Assembly: GCA_021295955.1 (NCBI GenBank)
Contig: JAGWBJ010000006.1
Coordinates: forward strand, 19,016 to 83,015
Direction of reading: 5' to 3'
DNA: 64,000 nucleotides
Origin: Dehalococcoidia bacterium
GTDB lineage: Bacteria > Chloroflexota > Dehalococcoidia > Lucifugimonadales > JAGWBF01
This document shows, in pieces, positions 47,374-60,303 of this stretch. Position numbers and translations under genes: made by a program. The number at the start of each line of letters is the position of its first letter. The first letter of the stretch is position 1. A model generated the notes under the pieces. It searched no databases. It was given only the letters and a program-made list of their open reading frames with translations, and was not told the DNA's origin.

Positions 47374-48858
47374 CTAGACCCCCTTCATCTCCAGCGTGCC
47401 GACCACTCCCGTCTCCAGGTCCACCGTCCGGATGGCATGGTTGTTGGTGTCCGCGACGAACACCCTGCCCGCGGCGACGCTCACCCCCGACGGCTCGTGG
47501 AGCGCGGCCTGGGAGGCCTCGCCGTCCCGGTGGCCCGGCTCGCCGGTGCCCGCGAAGGTGATTACGCTGCGGGTGTTGGGGAACAGCCGCTTGACCTTGT
47601 TGTTGTATGTGTCGGCCACGTACAGGATGCCGTCATGGTGGTCTATGCCCTGGGGGTGCTGAAGGCGCACGTCGTCGCCGGCGCCGTCCACGTCGCCGAA
47701 TACGAAGAGGCCCTCGCCCACGATGGTCTCGACCCGGCCTCCGGGACTCAGGTCCGCGGACCTGATGGCGCTGGCCTCGCTGTCGGCGAAGTACAGCTTA
47801 TGGCCGTCGGCGGTGATGCCGCTGGGCTGGTCCAGGGAGGCGCTGAGCAGGGCCCCGTCCACCGGGGCCTCGCGCCCGTTGCCCGCGTAGGGCCCGATCG
47901 TTCTGCGGCCCAGGTCCAGCGACCATATCTGGTGTATTCCAGCCATGGCGATGAACAGCACCCCCTCGTGGAGCCACAGGTCCCATGGGGAGCTCAGGTC
48001 CGACGCCCGGGGGTCGCCGCCCTGCCGGTATGCTCGGGCCTGGCGCCCCGTCCCGGCGATGGTGTCCACCCGCCTGGCCGCCAGGTCCACCCTGCGGACC
48101 GCGTGGTTCTCCGTATCGGCGACGTACAGCGTGTCGCCGTCCAGGGCCAATCCCTGCGGGTGGTCGAACCGGGCCTCGGAGAAGGCCCCGTCGGCAAGGC
48201 CCGGTTCTCCCTGGCCGATGACCTCCTGGACATCCCCCTCCAACGTAGCCACGATGATCCGGTTGTGGTTGGAGTCGGAGATAACCAGCCGGCCCGAGGC
48301 CTCGTCGGCCAGCACCTTGCCCGGGAAGGACAACGGCGAGCCCGGCTCCTGCTCCACGGCGTGGCTCAGGGGGGAGCGGTCGAGGACTCCCAGGCCGTCG
48401 AACTCCTGCACCATCTCCTGGATAATCGGGTCGAAGTCCTCGAAGGTAATCTCGCCCTCGTGCTTGCCGATCACCTTGCCCAGGGGGTCCAGGAACATGA
48501 GGGTGGGCCAGGCCCGGCACCCGTACTGGCTCCACACCTGGAACTCGCTGTCGTTGACCACCGGGTGCTCCAGCTCGTAGCGCATCACGGCCTTGCGCAG
48601 GTTCTCCGTCTCCTTCTCGGAGGTGAACTTGGCCGAGTGTACGCCGACCACGGCCAGCTCGCCCCTGTATTTGCGCTCCAGTTTCCGCAACTGCGGAAAT
48701 ACGTGCATGCAGTTGACTCAACAGTAGGTCCAGAAGTCCAGGATGACGATCTTGCCCCGCAGGTCCTGCAGGGAGAGGGGCCTGTCGGTGTTGAGCCAGT
48801 CCAGCCCCGGTGGAAAGTCGGGTGCGGACGTGTTGCCCACGAAGGACTTCTTCGCCAT
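47374..48858 (-). CDS. Selenocysteine-containing thioredoxin-like/NHL-repeat protein (NHLRC2-like), in-frame TGA at 48718-48720 read as Sec
   Basis: [78 protein letters not shown]... then NHL repeats. The track splits this into 48718..48927 and 47374..48708, which are in the same frame. Confidence 0.88.
48682..48699 (-). promoter_or_regulatory. Candidate bacterial SECIS hairpin downstream of Sec-TGA
   Basis: RNA strand UUUCCGC-AGUU-GCGGAAA: perfect 7-bp stem; loop 26-29 nt after the UGA with G in second loop position. Confidence 0.6.
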
Positions 48859-49090
48859 GTGGAACCCCTTTCCGCAAGCAGCCGCGCTCGCTGACCATAT
48901 TGTGCACCTTGTGCTGCCTCCAGGCAAGCGCGTGGCGAGGCGCCGTGCCCGTCCCCCTACTCTCGACCTCAGCGGTCACTTGACACCGCCACCCAAACGG
49001 CGATAATGGCGGTGAACCTCCTCTGCAAGCGGCTTTCCTACGCCGATCCGAATCGGCCCGCTGCAACCCGATAGGCGAGGATGATGTAGC

Positions 49091-50254
49091 ATGGTTGGGC
49101 TACAGGCCCGCCCGACGGCGATTGACCTGTTTGCGGGCGCAGGCGGTCTGTCCACTGGCTTTCAGCAAGCTGGGTTTGATGTAGTTGCTGCCAACGACTC
49201 TGACCCATACGCCGCAGCCACCTACCGGCTTAATCACCCCTCCACCCTCTTCGTCGGCGGCTCCATCGAATCGATAACCGAGGCGGAATTCTTGGGCGGT
49301 ACTGGCTTACATCGGGGCGAGTTGGACGTTCTTGTGGGAGGACCGCCATGCCAGGCTTTCAGCGTCTATAATCATCGGCGCGGGATGCATGATGAGCGGT
49401 CCGGACTCTTTCGAGAATACCTCCGTATGGTCCACGGCCTACTGCCTCGAATGGTCGTTATAGAGAACGTCACCGGCATCACGAGTATTGATGGAGGCCG
49501 CGCGGTCCATGATATCAAGGATAGCCTGAGGAACCTCGGGTATCACGTGGAGTCGGCGGTCTTAAAAGCAGAGGAATATGGAGTGCCGCAAGAGCGTCGT
49601 CGTATTTTTTTTGTGGGTTCCCGATCATATCTCCCGATTCGATGGCCAACGCCAACTTACGCTGCATGCGAAAATATTTTCACTATAGGACACAATCTCA
49701 AGCCCCTGGTGACAGTGGACGAGGCCATCGGCGACCTGCCCACGCTCAACAACAGCGAGGGGGCGGAGAAGATGGACTACACAGCAGCGCCGGTATCGGA
49801 CTACCAACGCCAGTCCAGGAGTGGTTCCGCATGGGTTTTCAACCATGTCGCACCGCAACTCGCGCCCATTAATCTGGAACGGATGAAACACATCCCACCG
49901 GGTGGCAGTTGGCGGGATATCCCTTATCAACTGCTCCCCGCTGGTATGAAACTCGCCAACCGGAGCGACCACACCAAACGGTATGGGCGCTTGCATCCCG
50001 ACGGGCAAGCATGCACCATCATGACTAGGTGCGACGTCCACTGGGGCGCGTATATCCATCCTTACCAAGACAGGGCTATTACCGTGCGGGAGGCGGCCCG
50101 CTTCCAGTCTTTCCCCGACAAGTTCCAGTTCTTGGGGAGCCGTGGCGAGCAATACAAACAGGTTGGCAACGCAGTGCCACCACTCCTGGCGGCGGCTGTG
50201 GCGAACGACGTAGCATTCATGTTAGCGGAGCAGGCGGTTGAAAGCCGCGCCTGA
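49091..50254 (+). CDS. DNA (cytosine-5) methyltransferase
   Basis: IDLFAGAGGLSTGFQQAGF, GGPPCQAFS, VIENVTG, PQERRRIFFVG, QVGNAVPP. Confidence 0.96.
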   Translation: MVGLQARPTAIDLFAGAGGLSTGFQQAGFDVVAANDSDPYAAATYRLNHPSTLFVGGSIESITEAEFLGGTGLHRGELDVLVGGPPCQAFSVYNHRRGMHDERSGLFREYLRMVHGLLPRMVVIENVTGITSIDGGRAVHDIKDSLRNLGYHVESAVLKAEEYGVPQERRRIFFVGSRSYLPIRWPTPTYAACENIFTIGHNLKPLVTVDEAIGDLPTLNNSEGAEKMDYTAAPVSDYQRQSRSGSAWVFNHVAPQLAPINLERMKHIPPGGSWRDIPYQLLPAGMKLANRSDHTKRYGRLHPDGQACTIMTRCDVHWGAYIHPYQDRAITVREAARFQSFPDKFQFLGSRGEQYKQVGNAVPPLLAAAVANDVAFMLAEQAVESRA

Positions 50255-51053
50255 GAGCATCATCGGAGAAGTCTTGGGCGAACCTGCGGCGCGCCAGCGG
50301 AGTCCAGCCACTGCGGGATACCTCTGCCCGTTCATCAACAGCGAATGTACCAAACGCGGACATCGTCGGAAGGGACCTTATCCGGTTTGCTCGGTATGGC
50401 ACTCAGTTAAGTCACCTCGTTTGATGGCGACCTGCCCCCAGCGGTTCTATCAGGTTGACGTCGTAGCAGACGTGGTGGCGCACTGCTGGCCTGGACCACC
50501 TCCGAAGAATCCACGCTTTGCCCCGGAAGTCTCTATGGATAAGTTTGGGACGGTGGACCTCGTAGTAGCTGACTTGGACGATGAAGCTAGGCAGATCAAA
50601 GAGTTTGTCAGTGTTGAACTTCAGGCCGTTGATCTCGGTGGTACCGTACAACCGGCGTATTCCGCCTTGTTGAACCACGAACTGATTGTAGAAACGACCT
50701 ACGGTGTGAATTGGGCAAATGTGCGGAAGCGATACATGGACCAGTTAGTCGCGAAGAGCTTTTATCACAACCGCTGGGGGACCCGCATAGTGGCCGTGAT
50801 GCAGACGCCCCTATATGACTACTTGCAGAGGCACATAAAATTTGACGAGTTGGCAACCGGCCCGGGGACCGTTGTGGACGTGTTCTTCCTGCTTTACGAC
50901 TTTGTGGAAGGGACGGGGCCGGATGAGACCCATACGCTTGTTTTCGACCGCGTGGTTGGAACTAGCCACAGCAGCTTGATGACGCACACGCTATACCAGA
51001 ATCCACCGACCAAAAAGGTATTTGCCGCGCGGATCCTTGAACGCCTACAATAG
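50238..51053 (+). CDS. NotI-family type II restriction endonuclease
   Basis: YLCPFINSECTKRGHRRKGPYPVCSVW Cys cluster and FGTVDLVV...FVSVELQAVDLGGT (D...ExQ) as in NotI; overlaps the methyltransferase 3' end. Confidence 0.82.
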   Translation: MKAAPESIIGEVLGEPAARQRSPATAGYLCPFINSECTKRGHRRKGPYPVCSVWHSVKSPRLMATCPQRFYQVDVVADVVAHCWPGPPPKNPRFAPEVSMDKFGTVDLVVADLDDEARQIKEFVSVELQAVDLGGTVQPAYSALLNHELIVETTYGVNWANVRKRYMDQLVAKSFYHNRWGTRIVAVMQTPLYDYLQRHIKFDELATGPGTVVDVFFLLYDFVEGTGPDETHTLVFDRVVGTSHSSLMTHTLYQNPPTKKVFAARILERLQ

Positions 51054-51077
51054 GCTGCGGGGTACCAATCGCGAAGC

Positions 51078-51592
51078 TTAAAGCGCCTTGGCGGTATGAG
51101 CAAGCGATCGGTCGCCGGATTCTGGTTTCACCAACCTTCTGAGCCCACTTACTCTATTGCCAACCTCGTCCGCTACTATCTCTGGCTTCACATGCGACCA
51201 AAACCGTTGTCGACCTTCCGGTCCCTTTCGACGTTTCCTGTCAACTTCGAACTCCAATAGGCGACGTTCGAACGTGGAATGTGTCCGTGCTCGGGACAAC
51301 TATGCCAAAAGCAACCATCGATAAACACCGCTAACCGCAAACGCGGGAACGCGACATCTATCGTGCTTCGAGCCCCGGCGAATTCGATGGCAAACGATTT
51401 CCGGAAGCGCAGGCCTCGGCGGTGAAGAAGGCGCCTCGCCTCAACCTCAGGTTTGGTGTCCCTAGACTTGTTGCTGCGCATTGAACGTGTGACGGCTTGA
51501 CTTCTCGGGTTTGGGTACGGCACTAGTCCAGACTTGGTTCGAATAGTATGCGCATGATTCGTTGTCATGGTGGGTGCGTCAACAATAGTCAC
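51078..51592 (-). pseudogene. vsr: Vsr (very-short-patch repair) endonuclease, frameshifted near the 3' end
   Basis: MRSNKSRDTKPEVEARRLLHRRGLRFRKSF...DVAFPRLRLAVFIDGCFWHSCPEHGHIPRSNVAYWSSKLTGNVERDRKVDNG, then Vsr-like RFWSHVKPEIV continues in another frame (51078..51299 ORF). Confidence 0.75.
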
Positions 51593-52125
51593 ACATCGAG
51601 AACAGGCCTCCTCGACTAGTCCTGTCCGATTGTACCAGAATCTTTCAACTCCCGCGGAAGTTGGGTGTCACCCCTAGGTTCCTGCCTGCGCTAATGACAC
51701 CTCTCTCTTGACAGGCCCAACCCGCGTTCCTCAGACTAATATCATATTTGCGCCACGCCAACGGCCAGGCCCCCCCTCGACGGCCGTTTCCAACGAGGCG
51801 TTGGAGGCTTTCGCACCCGTGGCCGATTCGTCCCAACTGAGGGACGATTCCTTCCCGGCTCGCCCGGCCTCCCCAAGGAGGCCCCCCGCCAACCCGGCCA
51901 CTACGTCGGAATGGGAGAAAACGAGAGAGAATGAGAGTACAATCGAAAAGTACGGGAATGACTTTTCCCCGCCCAATCCCATGTTGTGCGGCCCCTTTCA
52001 AGACCAGGTATGGTATACCCAAAAACATGAACAGAGTGTATAATGGATTCTAATATTCCAACCAGATTTCCAGATTTTCTGTTCATCGCCGGGCGCAATT
52101 GTCCTAGGGTAGTACGGGGGGGTAG

Positions 52126-54060
<1,935 letters not shown>

Positions 54061-54135
54061 CCCTATCCCTCCCGGCCGTATCCCTCCCGGGAGCTGGCGC
54101 CTCCGGCGTCCATTCGAATCGAGGAGCCCCTAACC

Positions 54136-54795
54136 ATGGACGAGACCCGCCTTGCGGACGAGGCCCCCGCCGCCGCTCTCTTCCCCCAGTTCGAGTCCCG
54201 CGTCTACGACATGTTCGCAGCCGAGGTGGCCGGCCTTACCGAAGCCCAGCTTGACTTCGAGTCCGACCGGTGGGAGTGGAGCAGGTGGAGCATCAGGCGC
54301 AACGTGAGCCACGTTGCGTCGGGCGACTTCCGGTGGCTGGTCCTGCGATGGGGGGACGTGCTGTTCCCGGAGGGCCTCCCCAGCCTGGGCGACCTGGATG
54401 ACCCGGAGGCTTACAGCGGCCGGGTGCTGAGGGAGGACAGGTACTGGGCCATGGACGACGTTCTCGGCGTCCTGCGAAGGGGCCTGGACCTGTGCGTCTC
54501 CGTGCTCGCCAGGGAGACCGTGGCCTCCCTCCGGTCCAAGGAGATCACTACGGACAACACCCCCCAGTGGAGGCTCTTCACCCAGGCCCATCCCACGGGC
54601 ATGCGGCCCGATACCGAGGACGACTCCGTGTGCCACATGACGCTGGAGGCCACTTTCCGGCACAGGTGGTTCGAGCACACGACCCACCTGTACAACGTGC
54701 AGCGCTTGAAGAGGGCCCAGGGGCTGACGCCCGCCGTCGAGATACCCATGGAGGGCTACTGGGCGCTGCCGGCCTGGGACCGGAGCGAACCCTAG
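54136..54795 (+). CDS. DinB-like superfamily protein
   Basis: Helical composition with RNVSHVASGDFRWL and FRHRWFEHTTHLYNVQRLK His positions. Confidence 0.55.
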   Translation: MDETRLADEAPAAALFPQFESRVYDMFAAEVAGLTEAQLDFESDRWEWSRWSIRRNVSHVASGDFRWLVLRWGDVLFPEGLPSLGDLDDPEAYSGRVLREDRYWAMDDVLGVLRRGLDLCVSVLARETVASLRSKEITTDNTPQWRLFTQAHPTGMRPDTEDDSVCHMTLEATFRHRWFEHTTHLYNVQRLKRAQGLTPAVEIPMEGYWALPAWDRSEP

Positions 54796-54823
54796 GCCGG
54801 TCCGCCGCGGGGAGGGACGGGAG

Positions 54824-55384
54824 TCAGCCCTGTACGGGCCTCACCTGCCCCTGAGGGTCCGCTACCAGGAGACACTCGAAGTCGTAGCCCCTGATCCGCA
54901 GCTCGTCGCTGCCCCCCTGGCGGCGGTCCAGCACCGCCATGACCTTCACCACCCGGCAGTCCGCTTCCTCCGCAGCCTCGATGGCGTGGAACAGGGTGCC
55001 TCCCGTGGAGCACACGTCGTCGACGATGACCACCCTGCTGCCCGGGACCAAGGGGCCCTCGATCTGCTGTCGAGTGCCGTGGGACTTGGCGTCGCCCCGG
55101 ACTATGAACGCGGGGACCGGGGTGCCCTCCACGTGGCTGGTCAGCGCCACCGCCGAGACCACCGGGTCCGCTCCCAGGGTCGGACCTCCGATGGCGTCGA
55201 CCCTGGCCTCCAGGACCTTGGGCAGCAGGGCCTTGCCGATCAGATAGGCGCCCTCGGGGTCCAGGCTGAGCAGCCGGCCGTCGAAGTAGTAGCGGCTCCG
55301 CTGTCCGGAGGTCAGGATGAACTCGCCGTACGTCAGCGCTCCCTTTTCCAGGGCCCGCTCCAACAACCGCTCCACAACGTTCAC
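54824..55384 (-). CDS. pyrE: Orotate phosphoribosyltransferase
   Basis: EKGALTYGEFILTSGQRSRYYFDGRLLSLDPEG...VVIVDDVCSTGGTL PRPP motif; GTG start. Confidence 0.93.
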   Translation of the reverse strand: MNVVERLLERALEKGALTYGEFILTSGQRSRYYFDGRLLSLDPEGAYLIGKALLPKVLEARVDAIGGPTLGADPVVSAVALTSHVEGTPVPAFIVRGDAKSHGTRQQIEGPLVPGSRVVIVDDVCSTGGTLFHAIEAAEEADCRVVKVMAVLDRRQGGSDELRIRGYDFECLLVADPQGQVRPVQG

Positions 55385-55388
55385 CGCC

Positions 55389-55997
55389 TCACTCCTCCTG
55401 ACGATATAGTCCGTACCGCTCGATGTATTCCACCACCGCCTCGGGGACCATGTACCGGATGGACCACCCCCTGGCGGCCCGCCGGCGTATCTCGGTGCTG
55501 CTGACTCCGACAGCCGGTCCCTCCAGGAACACCGTCCTGGCCGAGGCCCCGGCACTCAACGACCCCAGCCCGCTTCCCTCCCGGTCATCGTATCCGACCC
55601 GGGGAGCCACCACCAGCCTGCACAGCTCCAACATGCGGGCGGGGTCCCTCCACTCGTGAAGGTCCTTCAGTAGGTCGGCCCCCAGGATGAAGTGCAGGTC
55701 GTCATCCTTGTGGCCTCCGGCTTTCAGGGCCTCCAGGGTATCCACCGTGTAGCTGGGGCCGTCCCTGTCCACCTCCAGAGCGTCGGCGCGGAAGAAGGGG
55801 TTGGACCCGATGGCAAGGCGCACCATATTCAGGCGGTGCGCCCCGGAAGCCATTACCCCGTCGGGCTTCATCCAGGGCTGTCCCGTGGGTATGAACACCA
55901 CCTCCTCCAGGCCCAGGGCCTGGCGGGCTTCCTCGGCCACCAGCAGATGGCCGAGGTGTATGGGGTCCATCGTGCCGCCCATGAGTCCCACTCGCAT
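55389..55997 (-). CDS. nadD: Nicotinate-nucleotide adenylyltransferase
   Basis: MRVGLMGGTMDPIHLGHLLVAEEARQALGLEEVVFIPTGQPWMK...VGVSSTEIRRRAARG. Confidence 0.95.
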   Translation of the reverse strand: MRVGLMGGTMDPIHLGHLLVAEEARQALGLEEVVFIPTGQPWMKPDGVMASGAHRLNMVRLAIGSNPFFRADALEVDRDGPSYTVDTLEALKAGGHKDDDLHFILGADLLKDLHEWRDPARMLELCRLVVAPRVGYDDREGSGLGSLSAGASARTVFLEGPAVGVSSTEIRRRAARGWSIRYMVPEAVVEYIERYGLYRQEE

Positions 55998-55999
55998 GG

Positions 56000-57268
<1,269 letters not shown>

Positions 57269-57328
57269 CTAATCTCTGGTGTTGACGATCATAGTCTTGA
57301 TAGCCATAACGGTGTAGATGGTGGTCAC
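57269..57328 (-). CDS. Putative 19-aa upstream leader ORF of obg
   Basis: GTG start after AAGGAG: VTTIYTVMAIKTMIVNTRD*, stop 3 nt before the obg TTG. Confidence 0.35.
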   Translation of the reverse strand: MTTIYTVMAIKTMIVNTRD

Positions 57329-57568
57329 TAATGGTGCTCCTTCATGTCAATTCTATCATGGTGATGGTAGGCATTTGGTCGGTATTGTAGACAGTAGGCG
57401 TGTACATAGGCTGCCGACGGCAGTCGGCGGTTGACGACACTTGCCGACAATTGACCTCCGGGTAACTGACATATGATTGCACGCAGGCGCAGGCGGGAAC
57501 CGAGACGTAACGACGGGGCAGTGAGCCGCCGCGGCAAGCCGTGGCCGGTGCGGGCCCATGTAGCGAGA

Positions 57569-58909
57569 CTACCCCAGGATCGCTTCCTTGATGGCCAGGA
57601 GGTCTTTCTGGAGCTGTGGGTCCTTGCCGATGGAGGACTCGACCTTCGCCACCCCCGCGATGACGGTGGAGTGGGCGCGCCCGCCCAGGAGACGGCCGAT
57701 ATCGGTGTCCTTCATGCCGGCGTCCCGCCTCAGTATGTACATGGCCACGTGCCTGGCCCGGGCTATGTTCTTCCTACGGGTGGTGCCCGACAGGTCCTGG
57801 GCGGCTACGCGGTAATGGCGGGCCACCTCCTCGACCACGGCGTCCGGGTCCATGTGGCCGGGAGAGGGTTGGTAGAGCAGGTCTGCCAGGGCCTGGGATG
57901 CCAGGCTCGTGGTGACGGGGCCGTTGTGGAGCCTGGAGAGGGCCAGGATGCGGTTCAAGCTGCCTTCCAGCTCTCGCACGTTGTGCCGGACCACCCGGGC
58001 GACCAGCTCCATGACCTCCTCCTCCAGGGAGAGCCGTAGCTCCCCGGCCTTTCGCCTGAGGATGGCCATGCGGGTCTCCAGGTCCGGGGGCTGTATGTCG
58101 GCCACGAGGCCCCACACGAACCTGGACCGCAGACGGGCCTCCAGGGAGCTCAGGGCCTTGGGAGGCTTGTCCGAGGTGAGGACGACCTGGCGGTTGGCGT
58201 TGTGGAGCTCGTTGAAGGTGTGGAAGAAGGCGTCCTGGGTCTGCTCCTTGCCGTCGATGAACTGGATGTCGTCAATGAGCAGGACCTGGGTGTCCCGGTA
58301 CTTGCTGCGAAACTCCTCGGTGGTCCGGTTCCTTATGGAGCCGATGAACTCGTTGGTGAACTGCTCGCAGGTGGCGTACCTGAAGCTGACCCCGTTGGAC
58401 GCGCAGGTGTGGGCAATGGCGTGGAGCAGGTGGGTCTTTCCCAGGCCCACGCCCGAGTGTATGAACAGGGGGTTGTAGGTCTGCCCGGGCGCTTCGGCCA
58501 CCGCCCGGGCGGCGGTGTCCGGCAGACGGTTGGAGGTCCCGACGACGAAGCGGCTGAAGGTGTAGTTGGAGTTGAGCACGTGCAGCCGGGCGCCGGAAGA
58601 CGAAGGCCCGGTGGGTTCGCTCGGTTCAGCAGGCCGCCCGTCTGCGGGCGGCCCGTCGCGGCCTACCTGCAACCGGACATCCACCGAGTAGCCCAGGACT
58701 TTGCGGGCCGTCGCCACGATGGTCGGATACATGCGGCGCTCCAGCCATTCGAGGGCGAAGGGCGTGGGCGCCGTCACGTACAGCACGTCATCGGTCCAGG
58801 AGACCGCAGCGGTTCCCCGTAACCACGTATCGTAGACGGGTCGGGGGACCTGTAGCTGAAGGTCCCCGAGCACCGCCCTCCAGACCTCGGATGCGCGTAG
58901 CTCCGTCAT
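57569..58909 (-). CDS. dnaA: Chromosomal replication initiator DnaA
   Basis: NSNYTFSRFVVGTSNRLPDTAARAVAEAPGQTYNPLFIHSGVGLGKTHLLHAIAH...; domain IV ARHVAMYILRRDAGMKDTDIGRLLGGRAHSTVIAGVAKVE. Confidence 0.97.
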   Translation of the reverse strand: MTELRASEVWRAVLGDLQLQVPRPVYDTWLRGTAAVSWTDDVLYVTAPTPFALEWLERRMYPTIVATARKVLGYSVDVRLQVGRDGPPADGRPAEPSEPTGPSSSGARLHVLNSNYTFSRFVVGTSNRLPDTAARAVAEAPGQTYNPLFIHSGVGLGKTHLLHAIAHTCASNGVSFRYATCEQFTNEFIGSIRNRTTEEFRSKYRDTQVLLIDDIQFIDGKEQTQDAFFHTFNELHNANRQVVLTSDKPPKALSSLEARLRSRFVWGLVADIQPPDLETRMAILRRKAGELRLSLEEEVMELVARVVRHNVRELEGSLNRILALSRLHNGPVTTSLASQALADLLYQPSPGHMDPDAVVEEVARHYRVAAQDLSGTTRRKNIARARHVAMYILRRDAGMKDTDIGRLLGGRAHSTVIAGVAKVESSIGKDPQLQKDLLAIKEAILG

Positions 58910-59342
58910 TGACCCACCCAAAGGGAAATCGGCAGCCGGGGCGACGTCAACGGCCGACGCCTGGGAGTAAGCTCGGAAGTGCCTGGATCAGGGGTTTCCT
59001 CTGACAACCGCCCCACCCACAGTCCAGCCCATCACCTCCGGGTCTGGGGCCGTTGCCCCGGAGGTCGGCCGGGAGTCGAACCGCTGAAAAGCCTAGCAGG
59101 GGGTAAGGCGGCGTTGTCAAGGCGGGTCTTGCGGAATTTTCCGGGCTGGGGAAGATTGGTGAGCGATTATAGCAATAGTCTAAGACAACGACTAGCCTTC
59201 CTTTAGCACGGCAGTGCTATCTTGGCGGAAATCGTTACACTGCCAAGGGACGATGAGTCGCTATGCTATAATGCTCCATCCTGCCCGATTACCTAATCCT
59301 CTGGCCCCAAGGGTGGGGACCAGCGAAATACCGAGGCCGCCT

Positions 59343-60293
59343 ATGAGGATCGTGTTCATGGGGTCCTCCCAGGACTCCATCCCAGTGCTCGAAGCGCTCC
59401 TGGCCGCCGGGGCGCAGCTCGCCGGCGTCTACTGCCAGCCGGACAAGCCCGCCGGTCGGGGACGCGCTGCCCGGGCCCCCGCCATCAAGACCTTCGCCCA
59501 AGACAGGAGTATCGACGTCTATCAGCCTACGTCCCTGCGGCGGGAGGCCGCCCGTCGGGAGATGGAGTCCCTGGAGCCCGAGGTGGCCGTGGTGGCCGCC
59601 TACGGCAAGATACTGCCCCGGGATGTCCTGGAGGTCCCCAAGCACGGCTGCGTCAACATCCATCCGTCCCTTCTCCCGAGGCATCGTGGGCCTTCTCCCG
59701 TGTCCACAGCCATTCTACGGGGCGACCAGGTTACCGGGACCACCGTCATGCTGATGGACGACGGGATGGACACCGGGCCGGTCCTCGCCAGCCGGGAGGT
59801 GCCGATAGGCCACGGGGACACGACGGCCGGTCTCACGCCGGCCCTCTTCCGGCTCGGAGGGGAGCTGTTGGTGGAGGTCCTTCCCCTCTGGGTCCAGGGG
59901 AAGGTAACGCCCCGGCCCCAGGACGGCTCCCAGGCTACCTCGACCAGGAAGCTGGAGAAGGCCGACGGTGAGGCGCGGTGGGAGCTGACCGCCGGGGATC
60001 TGCACCGGATGGTCCGAGCGTACACGCCCTGGCCGGGCCTCTTTACCCGGTGGAGGGGCAAGCTGCTCAAGATACTGGAGGCGGCGCCCGTGCAGACCGG
60101 AGTCGCCCCGGCCGGGGAGCCCGGCGAGCCCGGGCAGGTGTTGGCAATGGACGCGTCCGGCGGTGCCGGCGTCGTCACCGGATGCGGGCTCCTGCGTCTG
60201 GAGAGGCTGCAGTTGGAGGGAAAGAGGCCGGCCGCGGCCGCCGAGTTCATACGGGGGTACCCGGACTTCCAGGGGTCCAGGCTGCCCAGCTAG
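59343..60293 (+). CDS. fmt: Methionyl-tRNA formyltransferase
   Basis: MRIVFMGSSQDSIPVLEALLAAGAQLAGVYCQPDKPAGRGR...NIHPSLLPRHRGPSPVSTAILRGDQVTGTTVMLMDDGMDTGPV. Confidence 0.95.
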   Translation: MRIVFMGSSQDSIPVLEALLAAGAQLAGVYCQPDKPAGRGRAARAPAIKTFAQDRSIDVYQPTSLRREAARREMESLEPEVAVVAAYGKILPRDVLEVPKHGCVNIHPSLLPRHRGPSPVSTAILRGDQVTGTTVMLMDDGMDTGPVLASREVPIGHGDTTAGLTPALFRLGGELLVEVLPLWVQGKVTPRPQDGSQATSTRKLEKADGEARWELTAGDLHRMVRAYTPWPGLFTRWRGKLLKILEAAPVQTGVAPAGEPGEPGQVLAMDASGGAGVVTGCGLLRLERLQLEGKRPAAAAEFIRGYPDFQGSRLPS

Positions 60294-60303
60294 GGCTGGC
60301 CGG

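Noticed and set aside
46672-48894. 740-aa + strand ORF
   Set aside because: Antisense shadow of the PEPCK-like and NHL genes; no recognisable motif.
51188-51299. Selenocysteine read-through at the TGA ending the vsr ORF
   Set aside because: Vsr homology resumes in a different frame, so this is a frameshift/deletion, not a recoded stop.
57270-59215. oriC next to dnaA
   Set aside because: No convincing cluster of TTATCCACA-type DnaA boxes seen by eye on either side of dnaA; dnaN not adjacent.
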